NCBI GenBank assembly: GCA_035527235.1
Contig: DATLAV010000122.1
Location: forward strand, 1 to 5,121
DNA from: BS750m-G28 sp035527235
GTDB lineage: Archaea; Thermoproteota; Bathyarchaeia; TCS64
DNA length: 5,121 nt
Direction of reading: 5' to 3'
The notes beneath the pieces were generated by a model. That model was given only the letters and a program-made list of their open reading frames with translations, searched no databases and was not told the DNA's origin. A program made the position numbers and the translations under genes. Shown in pieces: positions 1 to 4,697 of this stretch (the stretch's first letter is position 1; each line of letters starts with the position of its first letter).

Positions 1-602
1 TCTACGCGGACATGTCAGAGCAGCCCGACGCCCTCAGGGAGGGGCTGGAGACCATCACCCAGACCACAATCGACTTCACACGGGAGTGCGTCGCCGAGGG
101 AGCTACGGGCATCTTCTTCGGCATAGGAGGGGGAGGCGACATCTGGTCCAGGATGACAAGGGAGCAGCTGGAGGAGTACGCCCTGCATTACGACAGGAAG
201 GTCCTGGACGCCGTCCGGGATGCACCCATCAGGCTGCTCCACGTCTGCAGCGCCGGGGGGGAGGACCCTCAAAAGGACGGGGGCTACATGGAGGACGGCT
301 GGTTCGAGAACTACCCCGTCGACGCCATCAACTGGTATGACAGGAGCTTCACACCCCTTAAGAGGGCGAAGGAAGTCTACGGCGACAGCCTCTGCATCGT
401 CGGGGGCGTCGACCAGAGGGCTACCATGGTTAACGGCACACCCGACCAGGTGGAGGCGGAGGTCAGACAGGCGATCGAGAGCGCAAGCGAGGGCGGCGGC
501 CTGATAATCGGACCGGGCTGCACCCTGAGCCAAGAGACCCCCCTCGCCAACTACAACGCTGTGGCGAGGGCAGTCGAGAGGCACGGGCACTACAGACGCT
601 AG
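1..602 (+). CDS. UroD-fold methyltransferase, probably MtaA/MtbA-like (5' end cut by window)
   Basis: This is the C-terminal part of a protein of the uroporphyrinogen decarboxylase / methylcobamide:CoM methyltransferase superfamily (TIM barrel). The frame is open to the window edge, and ATG 12 is probably an internal methionine, because the family normally has well over 100 further residues at the N-terminus. Numbered from ATG 12, the visible family signatures are LLHVCSAG (75-82), the GGVD strand end (131-134), a GTPDQVEAEV helix (142-151) and GPGCTLSQETP (167-177). H77, C79 and C170 match the HxC...C zinc ligands of MtaA/MtbA/CmuA-type methyltransferases, which haem-pathway UroD lacks. The inferred role is therefore methyl transfer from a corrinoid protein to a thiol, substrate unknown. 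No corrinoid protein gene is visible beside it. Its stop codon (600-602) overlaps that of the convergent cupin gene. The superfamily call is firm; the subfamily is an inference from three residues. Confidence 0.88.
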   Translation, partial: YADMSEQPDALREGLETITQTTIDFTRECVAEGATGIFFGIGGGGDIWSRMTREQLEEYALHYDRKVLDAVRDAPIRLLHVCSAGGEDPQKDGGYMEDGWFENYPVDAINWYDRSFTPLKRAKEVYGDSLCIVGGVDQRATMVNGTPDQVEAEVRQAIESASEGGGLIIGPGCTLSQETPLANYNAVARAVERHGHYRR

Positions 603-973
603 TCCTTGGGGCTGTAACGGCCCTTCACGATGTCGTCGAAGAGTCCCTCGCAGTTGTCGGCGATGAAGTCGCCGTCCCACCACTCGAAGGTGAAGATATC
701 GGTCTCGGGAAGGAGTACGTGGGGAACTCCCGCCTCCACGACCGCAACCTCACCCACCTCGAGGGGGACCTCGACTCTCTTGCCGTCGACGTGGAGAATG
801 TTCTTCGCTTTTCCCTTGAGGAGAAGCGTATGCTGGTCGAAGGGGTGGACGTGGTTCCCCCTGTACGCCTCCAGCTTGGTCTCCAGTACGCCGTGGAACT
901 TGCCGTGGTGTATGAACGAGTAGGCCTGGCCCACCTTCTCCGTCGACGCCCACTCCTCTATCTTGAATCCCAT
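599..973 (-). CDS. Small single-domain cupin protein
   Basis: A 124-residue protein, the usual length of a single-domain cupin (small beta barrel). Cupin motif 1 appears as GNHVHPFDQH (39-48), giving H41, H43 and Q47/H48, followed by LLLKGKAK with G54. Motif 2 appears as LEVGEVAVVEAGVPHVL (71-87) with G74, P84 and H85. H41, H43 and H85 fit a mononuclear metal site; the usual glutamate of motif 1 is replaced by Q or H. The C-terminus is rich in aromatic and acidic residues (FEWWDGDF, 96-103). No signal peptide or membrane segment is seen, so it is cytosolic. The ATG start is supported by AAGGAGA (981-987, minus strand) about 7 nt upstream and a TATA box beyond it. Cupins range from isomerases to dioxygenases and sensors, so no reaction can be assigned. 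It converges on the UroD-fold gene and is probably a single-gene transcript. Confidence 0.85.
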   Translation of the reverse strand: MGFKIEEWASTEKVGQAYSFIHHGKFHGVLETKLEAYRGNHVHPFDQHTLLLKGKAKNILHVDGKRVEVPLEVGEVAVVEAGVPHVLLPETDIFTFEWWDGDFIADNCEGLFDDIVKGRYSPKD

Positions 974-980
974 GAGCGAA

Positions 981-1041
981 TCTCCTTACCCTCACCCAGA
1001 CCTTCAGCGGGATTATATCGTTTTTTGCGGAAAAAATTCCG
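981..1041 (-). promoter_or_regulatory. Promoter and ribosome binding site of the cupin gene
   Basis: On the minus strand the sequence GATATAAT (about 1012-1019) looks like an archaeal TATA box. It would place transcription start near 990, giving a leader of about 17 nt that contains AAGGAGA (981-987). Just upstream of the TATA box lie T6-GCGG-A6 (1021-1036) and an overlapping inverted repeat CGGAA-N4-TTCCG (1028-1041). These could be a BRE-proximal or regulator-binding site. The call comes from motif position only. Confidence 0.5.
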
Positions 1042-1120
1042 ATAAGAATCTAAGAGGCACCTCACTCATCCCCCCTCCATGTCTACCAGGGGATGGCAGT
1101 CGATGGACGCCAAGATAGGA

Positions 1121-1190
1121 CTTTTAAATAGTGCACTCATTGAAGTCTTTGAAACTGCTCAGTTGATTCCATTTTTACAGGTGTGACGAC
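1121..1190 (+). promoter_or_regulatory. Promoter and leader of the C2H2 zinc-finger gene
   Basis: TTTTAAATA (1122-1130) is a good archaeal TATA box. It predicts transcription start near 1150 and a leader of about 40 nt. AGGTGTGA (1179-1186) just before ATG 1191 can pair with the 16S rRNA tail and supports that start. The rest of the intergenic stretch 1042-1120 shows no recognisable RNA gene or repeat. Confidence 0.55.
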
Positions 1191-1559
1191 ATGGACGAGG
1201 AGAGCCAGAGGGTTAAGGGCGTGATCGGCGAAGTCGGTCTGGAGAGAAATGACGACAGGTTTAACACGTTCAACCTGACGCTGAACATGATAGTCGACTC
1301 CGGGAAGCCCCTCACGTTCGAGCAGGCCGAGGCCCTCATGAACCGGTTCAGGAAGGAGCTCCTGGGCAAGAACGTCGAGATAGCCGCAATCATCTTCGCT
1401 TGCCCGAACTGCGGCAAGGAGTTTAACACAGAGCAGGGCATGAAGCAGCACCTACGCAGGATTCACGGTCAGCCCAAGAAGGCCACCATAAGGAAGACCC
1501 AACCTAAAAAGTCGATCAGGAAGAGGACAACGAGCAAGAAGAAGGGCGGGAAGAAGTAG
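1191..1559 (+). CDS. Small C2H2 zinc-finger protein with lysine-rich tail
   Basis: A 122-residue protein in three parts. Residues 1-70 form a compact, mixed-charge domain I do not recognise (predicted alpha/beta; includes LTFEQAEALMNRFRKELLGK at 41-60). Residues 71-92 are one classical C2H2 zinc finger, C71-x2-C74-x12-H87-x4-H92, with the hydrophobic-core residue F78 and a helix TEQGMKQHLRR (80-90). Residues 94-122 are a disordered tail dominated by K, R, S and T, resembling linker-histone or ribosomal-protein tails. The likely role is nucleic-acid binding, through the finger plus non-specific contacts by the tail; whether DNA or RNA cannot be told. A single finger rarely gives strong sequence specificity alone. 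It has its own TATA box upstream and a T-rich tract downstream, so it is probably monocistronic. Confidence 0.87.
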   Translation: MDEESQRVKGVIGEVGLERNDDRFNTFNLTLNMIVDSGKPLTFEQAEALMNRFRKELLGKNVEIAAIIFACPNCGKEFNTEQGMKQHLRRIHGQPKKATIRKTQPKKSIRKRTTSKKKGGKK

Positions 1560-1584
1560 ACCAGAAATTTCCCTCCCTGGGGCA

Positions 1585-1591
1585 CTTTTTT
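1585..1591 (+). terminator. Oligo-T transcription terminator after the zinc-finger gene
   Basis: CTTTTTT lies about 25 nt after the stop codon. Archaeal RNA polymerase terminates at short T-runs in the non-template strand without needing a hairpin, and none is evident here. It separates this gene from the AsnC gene, which has its own promoter. Confidence 0.4.
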
Positions 1592-1624
1592 CGTAAGTTC
1601 CCCCCGATAAAAGACACCATTTAG

Positions 1625-1664
1625 TTAAAATTTTTTAAACAATAAACAACAATCACTCTGAGGT
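1625..1664 (+). promoter_or_regulatory. Promoter of the Lrp/AsnC gene with palindrome and tandem 7-mer
   Basis: An AT-rich block, TTAAAA-TT-TTTTAA (1625-1638, dyad-symmetric), supplies a TATA box that would start transcription near 1660. It runs into two tandem copies of TAAACAA (1636-1642 and 1643-1649). GAGGT (1660-1664) is the ribosome binding site, 8 nt before ATG 1673. Lrp/AsnC proteins commonly bind palindromes at their own promoter, so autoregulation is plausible but inferred. Confidence 0.5.
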
Positions 1665-1672
1665 TAGATGTC

Positions 1673-2242
1673 ATGGGCGGTATCGTCGATAGCCTTGACC
1701 TGAAGATCATAAGCCATCTCCAGAAGGAGGGGAGGATTTCCATCACCGAGCTGGCCGAGAAGATAGGTTCATCGCGTCCCACTATCACCAATAGGCTGAG
1801 AAGGCTGCTGGAGGAGGACATCGTCAAGGTGAGAAGCGGGCTCAACCTCTCCAAGCTGGGCTTCAAGATGGCGTGCCTCGGACTCGACATCAAGGACGAG
1901 AACGCATGGAAGATGATGAGGACCGTGATGGAGGGCTGCCCAAGGGTCATGAGCGTGTTTAGGACCACGGAGAAGTCGAACGTCCACCTCTCCATGTGGG
2001 CCGAGGATGAGAGCTCCCTAAACTCCACCATCGAGTCCTTTAGGGAGAACCCAAACGTCGAGGTCGTCTACGCCCACTACCTCGGGACGCCGATCCAGGG
2101 CAACGCGATCGTCAACATCTGCTCCGGGGAGTGCGGCAACCCCCCGTGTGGCAGAGACAGCGTCGAGTGCCCCAGGTACAAGAACGGCTGGTGCAGGGGA
2201 TGCCCCCTCTCAAGTGTCTACAAGAACCCGCTTCTGGAGTGA
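1673..2242 (+). CDS. Lrp/AsnC-family regulator with C-terminal six-cysteine module
   Basis: A 189-residue protein with the Lrp/AsnC architecture. The N-terminal winged helix-turn-helix opens with VDSLDLKIISHLQKEGR (5-21); ITELAEKIGSSRPTITNRLRRL (24-45) supplies the HTH, followed by the wing. A RAM-like alpha/beta ligand and oligomerisation domain spans about 63-137 (VMSVFRTTEKSNVHLSMWA at 92-110). Typical members end near residue 150. This one continues with a cysteine cluster: C150-x3-C154-x4-C159-x6-C166-x7-C174-x2-C177. The module could bind Zn or an Fe-S cluster and make the regulator metal- or redox-responsive; it does not cleanly match the TRASH spacing I know. ATG 1673 is supported by GAGGT 8 nt upstream. 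The stop lies 7 bp from the stop of the convergent Vps4 gene. Targets are unknown; the ESCRT promoter is not an obvious target. Confidence 0.92.
   Translation: MGGIVDSLDLKIISHLQKEGRISITELAEKIGSSRPTITNRLRRLLEEDIVKVRSGLNLSKLGFKMACLGLDIKDENAWKMMRTVMEGCPRVMSVFRTTEKSNVHLSMWAEDESSLNSTIESFRENPNVEVVYAHYLGTPIQGNAIVNICSGECGNPPCGRDSVECPRYKNGWCRGCPLSSVYKNPLLE
2120..2203 (+). other. Cysteine-rich metal-binding module in the AsnC protein
   Basis: Encodes six cysteines (C150, C154, C159, C166, C174, C177) within 28 residues, with interspersed G, P and charged residues. Such density in a cytosolic archaeal protein indicates metal or Fe-S ligation rather than disulfides. The module is separate from the DNA-binding and RAM domains, so it reads as an added sensor or structural cap. 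Confidence 0.6.
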
Positions 2243-2249
2243 GAGGGAT

Positions 2250-3395
2250 CTAGAGGGCGTCCGCCCCCTTCGCCCACTCGAAGTTCATCCTGATCTCCTC
2301 GGGGGTCACCGAGCTCTTCCTCGTCTTTATTGCCTTGAGAAAGTCTGCCCTGTTCACCGTCCTCGGCTCACCGGAGTCCATGGACTCGCTCTCCCTGAGC
2401 TCGTGGATGGGGATATACCACGCGTCCATGCAGAGCTTCTTGATGTCGTCCCCGGTGTACCCCACGGTTAGCCTCGAGAGCTCGCTGAGGTTGATATCGT
2501 CAGAGACCTTCAGGCGGGGCATGTTCTTCATGGAGATCTTGAAGACCTCCCTCCTCGTGATGTCGTCGGGTAGGGGTACCATGATCCTCTTGTCGAAACG
2601 CCTCAGGAGGGCTGAGTCGATGTTCCAAGGCCTGTTTGTGGCCCCCAGGACCATGATCCTCTCGTCGACTTTGGAGGTGATGCCGTCCATGCCCTGCAGC
2701 AGCTGGGTGAGCACCCGGGTCATAACCGCAGACTCGCTCCCCGTCCTCTTAACCCCTATCGCGTCGATCTCGTCCATGAAGATGATGGCGGGCTGCATCT
2801 CCCGGGCCACCTGGAACAGGGTCTTCACCCTCTGCTCGGAGTCACCCACCCACTTCACCATCAGGTCCGCTGCGCTGAGGCTGAAGAACGTCGTCTCGCA
2901 CTCCGTCGCCGCCGCCTTGGCGATCAATGTCTTGCCGCAGCCGGGAGGGCCGAATAGGAGGACCCCCTTCCACGAGGGCATCCCCTCGAAGAGCTCGGGT
3001 CGCTTCAGCGGCAGGATTATGGCGTCCTCGATGGCCTGCTTCGCCTCCGCTAAGCCCGCTATGTCATCCCACCTAACGTTGGGCTTCTCAGGGACGATGG
3101 TCGAGAGGATCGTCTGCCGCTTCTCCTCATCGATGTCCTCGGGAAACGATTTACTCCCGGCGGGAACCCTCCTGCCCCCCGTCTGCTTCAGCTCGTAGCT
3201 CCTGTCGAGGTACTCCTCCGCCCTCTGGGCGTAGAGCTCCTTCAGCCTCTTGTTGTCGGTGTACTTGACCAGCGAGATCAGCAGATCGTAGGCCTGGAGG
3301 TAGTTGGCAATGGCCATCTCGCTGTTCCCCTCTCCGTCGTACTTCACCGCGTCGTGGGCAGCCTTCTTGGCCAGCTCGTAGAGCCTCGTTGACAG
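2250..3395 (-). CDS. vps4: Vps4/CdvC AAA ATPase with N-terminal MIT domain (start codon unusual)
   Basis: The ATPase that disassembles ESCRT-III polymers. Numbered from GTG 3347, the MIT domain runs from upstream of residue 1 to about 55. A linker follows, then the AAA core: DDIAGL (94-99), Walker A GPPGCGKT (133-140), pore loop KWVG (165-168), Walker B IIFMDEID (188-195), sensor 1 N238 in GATNRP, and arginine fingers R249/R250 in LLRRFDKR. A C-terminal helix (SVTPEEIRMNFEWAK, 346-360) matches the meiotic-clade AAA end. All catalytic residues are present, so it should be active. The eukaryotic beta-domain insert appears short. GTG 3347 is the first conventional start but falls inside MIT helix 1; LYELAKKAAHDA, encoded just upstream, completes that helix. 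I extend to CTG 3393-3395 (381 residues), which has GGGGGA 8 nt upstream; ACG 3408-3410 is an alternative. It is divergent from the ESCRT-III operon, so co-regulation is likely. Confidence 0.95.
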   Translation of the reverse strand: MSTRLYELAKKAAHDAVKYDGEGNSEMAIANYLQAYDLLISLVKYTDNKRLKELYAQRAEEYLDRSYELKQTGGRRVPAGSKSFPEDIDEEKRQTILSTIVPEKPNVRWDDIAGLAEAKQAIEDAIILPLKRPELFEGMPSWKGVLLFGPPGCGKTLIAKAAATECETTFFSLSAADLMVKWVGDSEQRVKTLFQVAREMQPAIIFMDEIDAIGVKRTGSESAVMTRVLTQLLQGMDGITSKVDERIMVLGATNRPWNIDSALLRRFDKRIMVPLPDDITRREVFKISMKNMPRLKVSDDINLSELSRLTVGYTGDDIKKLCMDAWYIPIHELRESESMDSGEPRTVNRADFLKAIKTRKSSVTPEEIRMNFEWAKGADAL

Positions 3396-3408
3396 CTTCT
3401 TTTCCCCC

Positions 3409-3468
3409 GTTTTACCTACTTTAGTAAACTATTTAATCTTATCAAGATTAAGTAAACACTGTAAGGAG
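3409..3468. promoter_or_regulatory. Divergent promoter/operator between vps4 and the ESCRT-III operon
   Basis: The centre is a palindrome, TTAATCTT-ATC-AAGATTAA (3433-3451), with 8-bp perfect arms. TATA-like T/A runs lie on both strands. For the plus strand, TTTAAT (3432-3437) predicts transcription start near 3460. For the minus strand, ATTAAAT (3437-3431) or TTAAT (3451-3447) predicts starts near 3409 or 3424. AGTAAAC occurs at 3423-3429 and 3451-3457, with a diverged inverted copy GTTTTAC at 3409-3415. This suggests one regulator controlling both transcripts. GGAG (3465-3468) is the ribosome binding site of the plus-strand operon. Confidence 0.55.
3465..3468 (+). promoter_or_regulatory. 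Ribosome binding site fixing the TTG start of the first ESCRT-III gene
   Basis: GGAG within TAAGGAGC sits 9 nt before TTG 3478. No ATG lies in frame near the start of the helix-1 homology, so this motif decides in favour of TTG. Confidence 0.65.
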
Positions 3469-3477
3469 CAACCGTAG

Positions 3478-4083
3478 TTGGGAATAACAAAGCGCATTAA
3501 GGACCGAATTTTCGGGCAGCCTCTCAACGAGCTGATCACGGATATCAGGATCTACACGAAGCAGATCAGGCGCACCCAGCAAAGGTTCGATAAGAGGGTA
3601 AACGAGCTCAGGGACAAGGCGAAACAGGAGATACTGGGCGGTGAGTCCAGCCGGGCGAAGATGTACATGCAACAGTCCCTCAAAGCGAAGAACACGGCCT
3701 TCTCTCTGGACATGTTCGTCCTCGCGATGGAGGACCTCGCCTTTGACCTCCAGAACGCCTCCAGCGTCAACATGATGGCCCCCGTGATGGGGAAGATTAG
3801 TAAGAGCCTGGGAAAGCTGGACCTGCTGAAGACGGGCAACGTCAGCCAGATCATGGGCAAGGTTAACAGCCAGATCGAGCGGGCGGGCTTCAGCATCGAG
3901 CAGATCTACGACGACATCAGGGACTACGAGCCCTTCAGCATCAGCACCCTCACCGACGAGTCTGTCGACCTCGAGCTGGACAAGCTGACCGAAGAGGTCA
4001 TGGCGGAGGGGCCCGCTATGGGGCTTCCACCGAGTAAGCTCAGCGAGCTGGAGAAGAAGCGTGACGAGCTGAGGAACAAGTAG
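3478..4083 (+). CDS. ESCRT-III (CdvB/Snf7) protein, CHMP1-3 (Vps2/24/46) type
   Basis: A 201-residue ESCRT-III subunit expected to polymerise on membranes in scission or division. It is almost wholly helical. A basic N-terminal segment (ITKRIKDRIFGQPLNELITD, 3-22) and long helices alpha1-alpha2 (about 23-95, including SSRAKMYMQQSLKAKNTAF) form the membrane-binding hairpin. The stretch 100-150 (MGKISKSLGKLDLLKTGNV, then IMGKVNSQIE) closely parallels the 'VTKAL... MDLQKVSSVMDRFE' region of eukaryotic CHMP1. The acidic C-terminus carries LPP (183-185) and ends in SELEKKRDELRN (189-200). This aligns with the MIM1 helix of CHMP1A (DQLSRRLAALRN), with K194 for R and R195 for the second L. Length matches eukaryotic CHMP1-3 (about 200). 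It starts at TTG with a good ribosome binding site and heads the operon, 8 nt before the next ESCRT-III gene. The family call is strong; the CHMP1-3 subclass is by eye. Confidence 0.93.
   Translation: MGITKRIKDRIFGQPLNELITDIRIYTKQIRRTQQRFDKRVNELRDKAKQEILGGESSRAKMYMQQSLKAKNTAFSLDMFVLAMEDLAFDLQNASSVNMMAPVMGKISKSLGKLDLLKTGNVSQIMGKVNSQIERAGFSIEQIYDDIRDYEPFSISTLTDESVDLELDKLTEEVMAEGPAMGLPPSKLSELEKKRDELRNK
4042..4077 (+). other. MIM1-like C-terminal helix in the first ESCRT-III protein
   Basis: Encodes residues 189-200, SELEKKRDELRN, one residue from the C-terminus as in eukaryotic CHMP1-3. L191, K194, L198 and R199 match the L..R...LR pattern; R195 replaces the usual second leucine, so binding strength is uncertain. 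MIM1 helices bind between MIT helices 2 and 3 of Vps4. Confidence 0.45.
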
Positions 4084-4091
4084 GCGGTCAA

Positions 4092-4694
4092 ATGTTCAGG
4101 TCAACCCCGAAGAAAACGGATCTGCTGGACCAGCTGGACCTCGAGATCGAGGAGCACCGGCGGGTGAGCAGCGCTCTCCGAAAGGAGTACCTCAAGTTCA
4201 GGCAGGAGGCCTCGGAACTCATGGAGGAGGGCCTAGAGGGCGTCGCCAAGGGCAGGCTCAAGAGCGCCCTCTACGTGCGCAAGCTCCGAGAGAACAAGGA
4301 GAACATGATCACCAACCTTCAGACCACACGCCTCCAGCTCTCAGTGTCAACCGACAGGACTACCCACAGGACCCTTGAGAACGTGAGCGTCCTATTGAGG
4401 CAGTCCAGGGTCGACAGGGAGCGCACCGAGATGGAGTTCGGCAGCATCTTCACCGACATCGAGATGGAGATGGAGGAGGAGGGAGCCGAGACCTTCGGTA
4501 TGGAGAGCTCAACCCTCGATGACGAGTTCGAGAAGCTGAAGCAGGAGCTCGGCATGGCGAAGACGAAGGAGCCCGTCCAGGAGGAGCCGAAGAAGGTCGG
4601 GTTCCCAGAGCTGCCCTCGGTACCCAAGGCCGCCGAGCCCGAGGAGAAGGAGCCCACCGAGAAGGAGAAGGAAGAGAAGCTCCGCGAGGGCTGA
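4092..4694 (+). CDS. Second ESCRT-III-like protein, CHMP4-7 (Snf7/Vps20) type, MIM2-like tail
   Basis: A 200-residue helical, strongly charged protein. A basic N-terminus (MFRSTPKK) is followed by a long alpha1-alpha2 hairpin at about 10-95; LRENKENMITNLQTTRLQLS (65-84) resembles the corresponding stretch of eukaryotic CHMP4/6 proteins. An acidic segment follows at about 109-160 (FTDIEMEMEEE at 120-130), then a disordered tail rich in P, E and K. Residues 169-178 read VGFPELPSVP, very close to the MIM2 motif of CHMP6 (ELPEVPSEP), which binds the MIT groove of Vps4. Gene order, size and tail type support a partner role with the preceding CHMP1-3-type subunit. In eukaryotes CHMP6/Vps20 is the subunit that docks on Vps25, and a Vps25-like gene follows here 3 nt downstream. 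Start is ATG 4092, with AGGCGGT just upstream as a weak ribosome binding site. Sequence divergence makes the CHMP4-7 assignment moderate. Confidence 0.88.
   Translation: MFRSTPKKTDLLDQLDLEIEEHRRVSSALRKEYLKFRQEASELMEEGLEGVAKGRLKSALYVRKLRENKENMITNLQTTRLQLSVSTDRTTHRTLENVSVLLRQSRVDRERTEMEFGSIFTDIEMEMEEEGAETFGMESSTLDDEFEKLKQELGMAKTKEPVQEEPKKVGFPELPSVPKAAEPEEKEPTEKEKEEKLREG
4596..4628 (+). other. MIM2-like motif in the second ESCRT-III protein
   Basis: Encodes residues 169-179, VGFPELPSVPK. Compared with eukaryotic CHMP6 (LPEVPSEP), the prolines fall in register: P172, P175 and P178, with a hydrophobic L174 between the first two. In characterised systems this extended segment lies in the groove between helices 1 and 3 of the Vps4 MIT domain. 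Confidence 0.6.
4686..4690 (+). promoter_or_regulatory. Ribosome binding site for the TTG start of the Vps25-like gene
   Basis: GAGGG lies inside the last codons of the upstream ESCRT-III gene, 7 nt before TTG 4698. It supports translation from TTG rather than from the later in-frame ATG 4746, which would remove the conserved Pro-Trp segment. Confidence 0.55.
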
Positions 4695-4697
4695 CCC

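Noticed and set aside
599..602. CTAG shared by the two convergent stop codons as a regulatory overlap
   Set aside because: A TAG stop on each strand sharing CTAG is a common compact arrangement; no hairpin or other signal accompanies it.
15..683. Long minus-strand open frame opposite the UroD-fold gene
   Set aside because: Its product has no recognisable domain and a composition typical of an antisense shadow in GC-rich DNA; the plus strand encodes clear UroD-family motifs.
1021..1036. T6-GCGG-A6 as a terminator
   Set aside because: No plus-strand gene ends here; the element lies directly upstream of the minus-strand TATA box of the cupin gene.
974..1190. A tRNA, box C/D RNA or riboswitch in the longest intergenic region
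   Set aside because: No cloverleaf, no paired C (RTGATGA) and D (CTGA) boxes, and no stable extended hairpin could be found by eye.
2335..3198. 287-codon plus-strand open frame across the ATPase gene
   Set aside because: It is a shadow of the Vps4 gene, whose Walker A, Walker B and arginine-finger motifs are on the minus strand.
2250..3395. The AAA ATPase as a Cdc48 or proteasome-activating ATPase
   Set aside because: It has a single AAA domain preceded by an MIT domain, lacks the N-terminal domains of those families, and is divergent from ESCRT-III genes.
3396..3480. A simple frameshift at the G5/A4 run explaining the missing vps4 start
   Set aside because: All three minus-strand frames meet a stop at 3412-3431 and none has ATG/GTG/TTG between that stop and GTG 3347, so one indel does not restore a conventional start.
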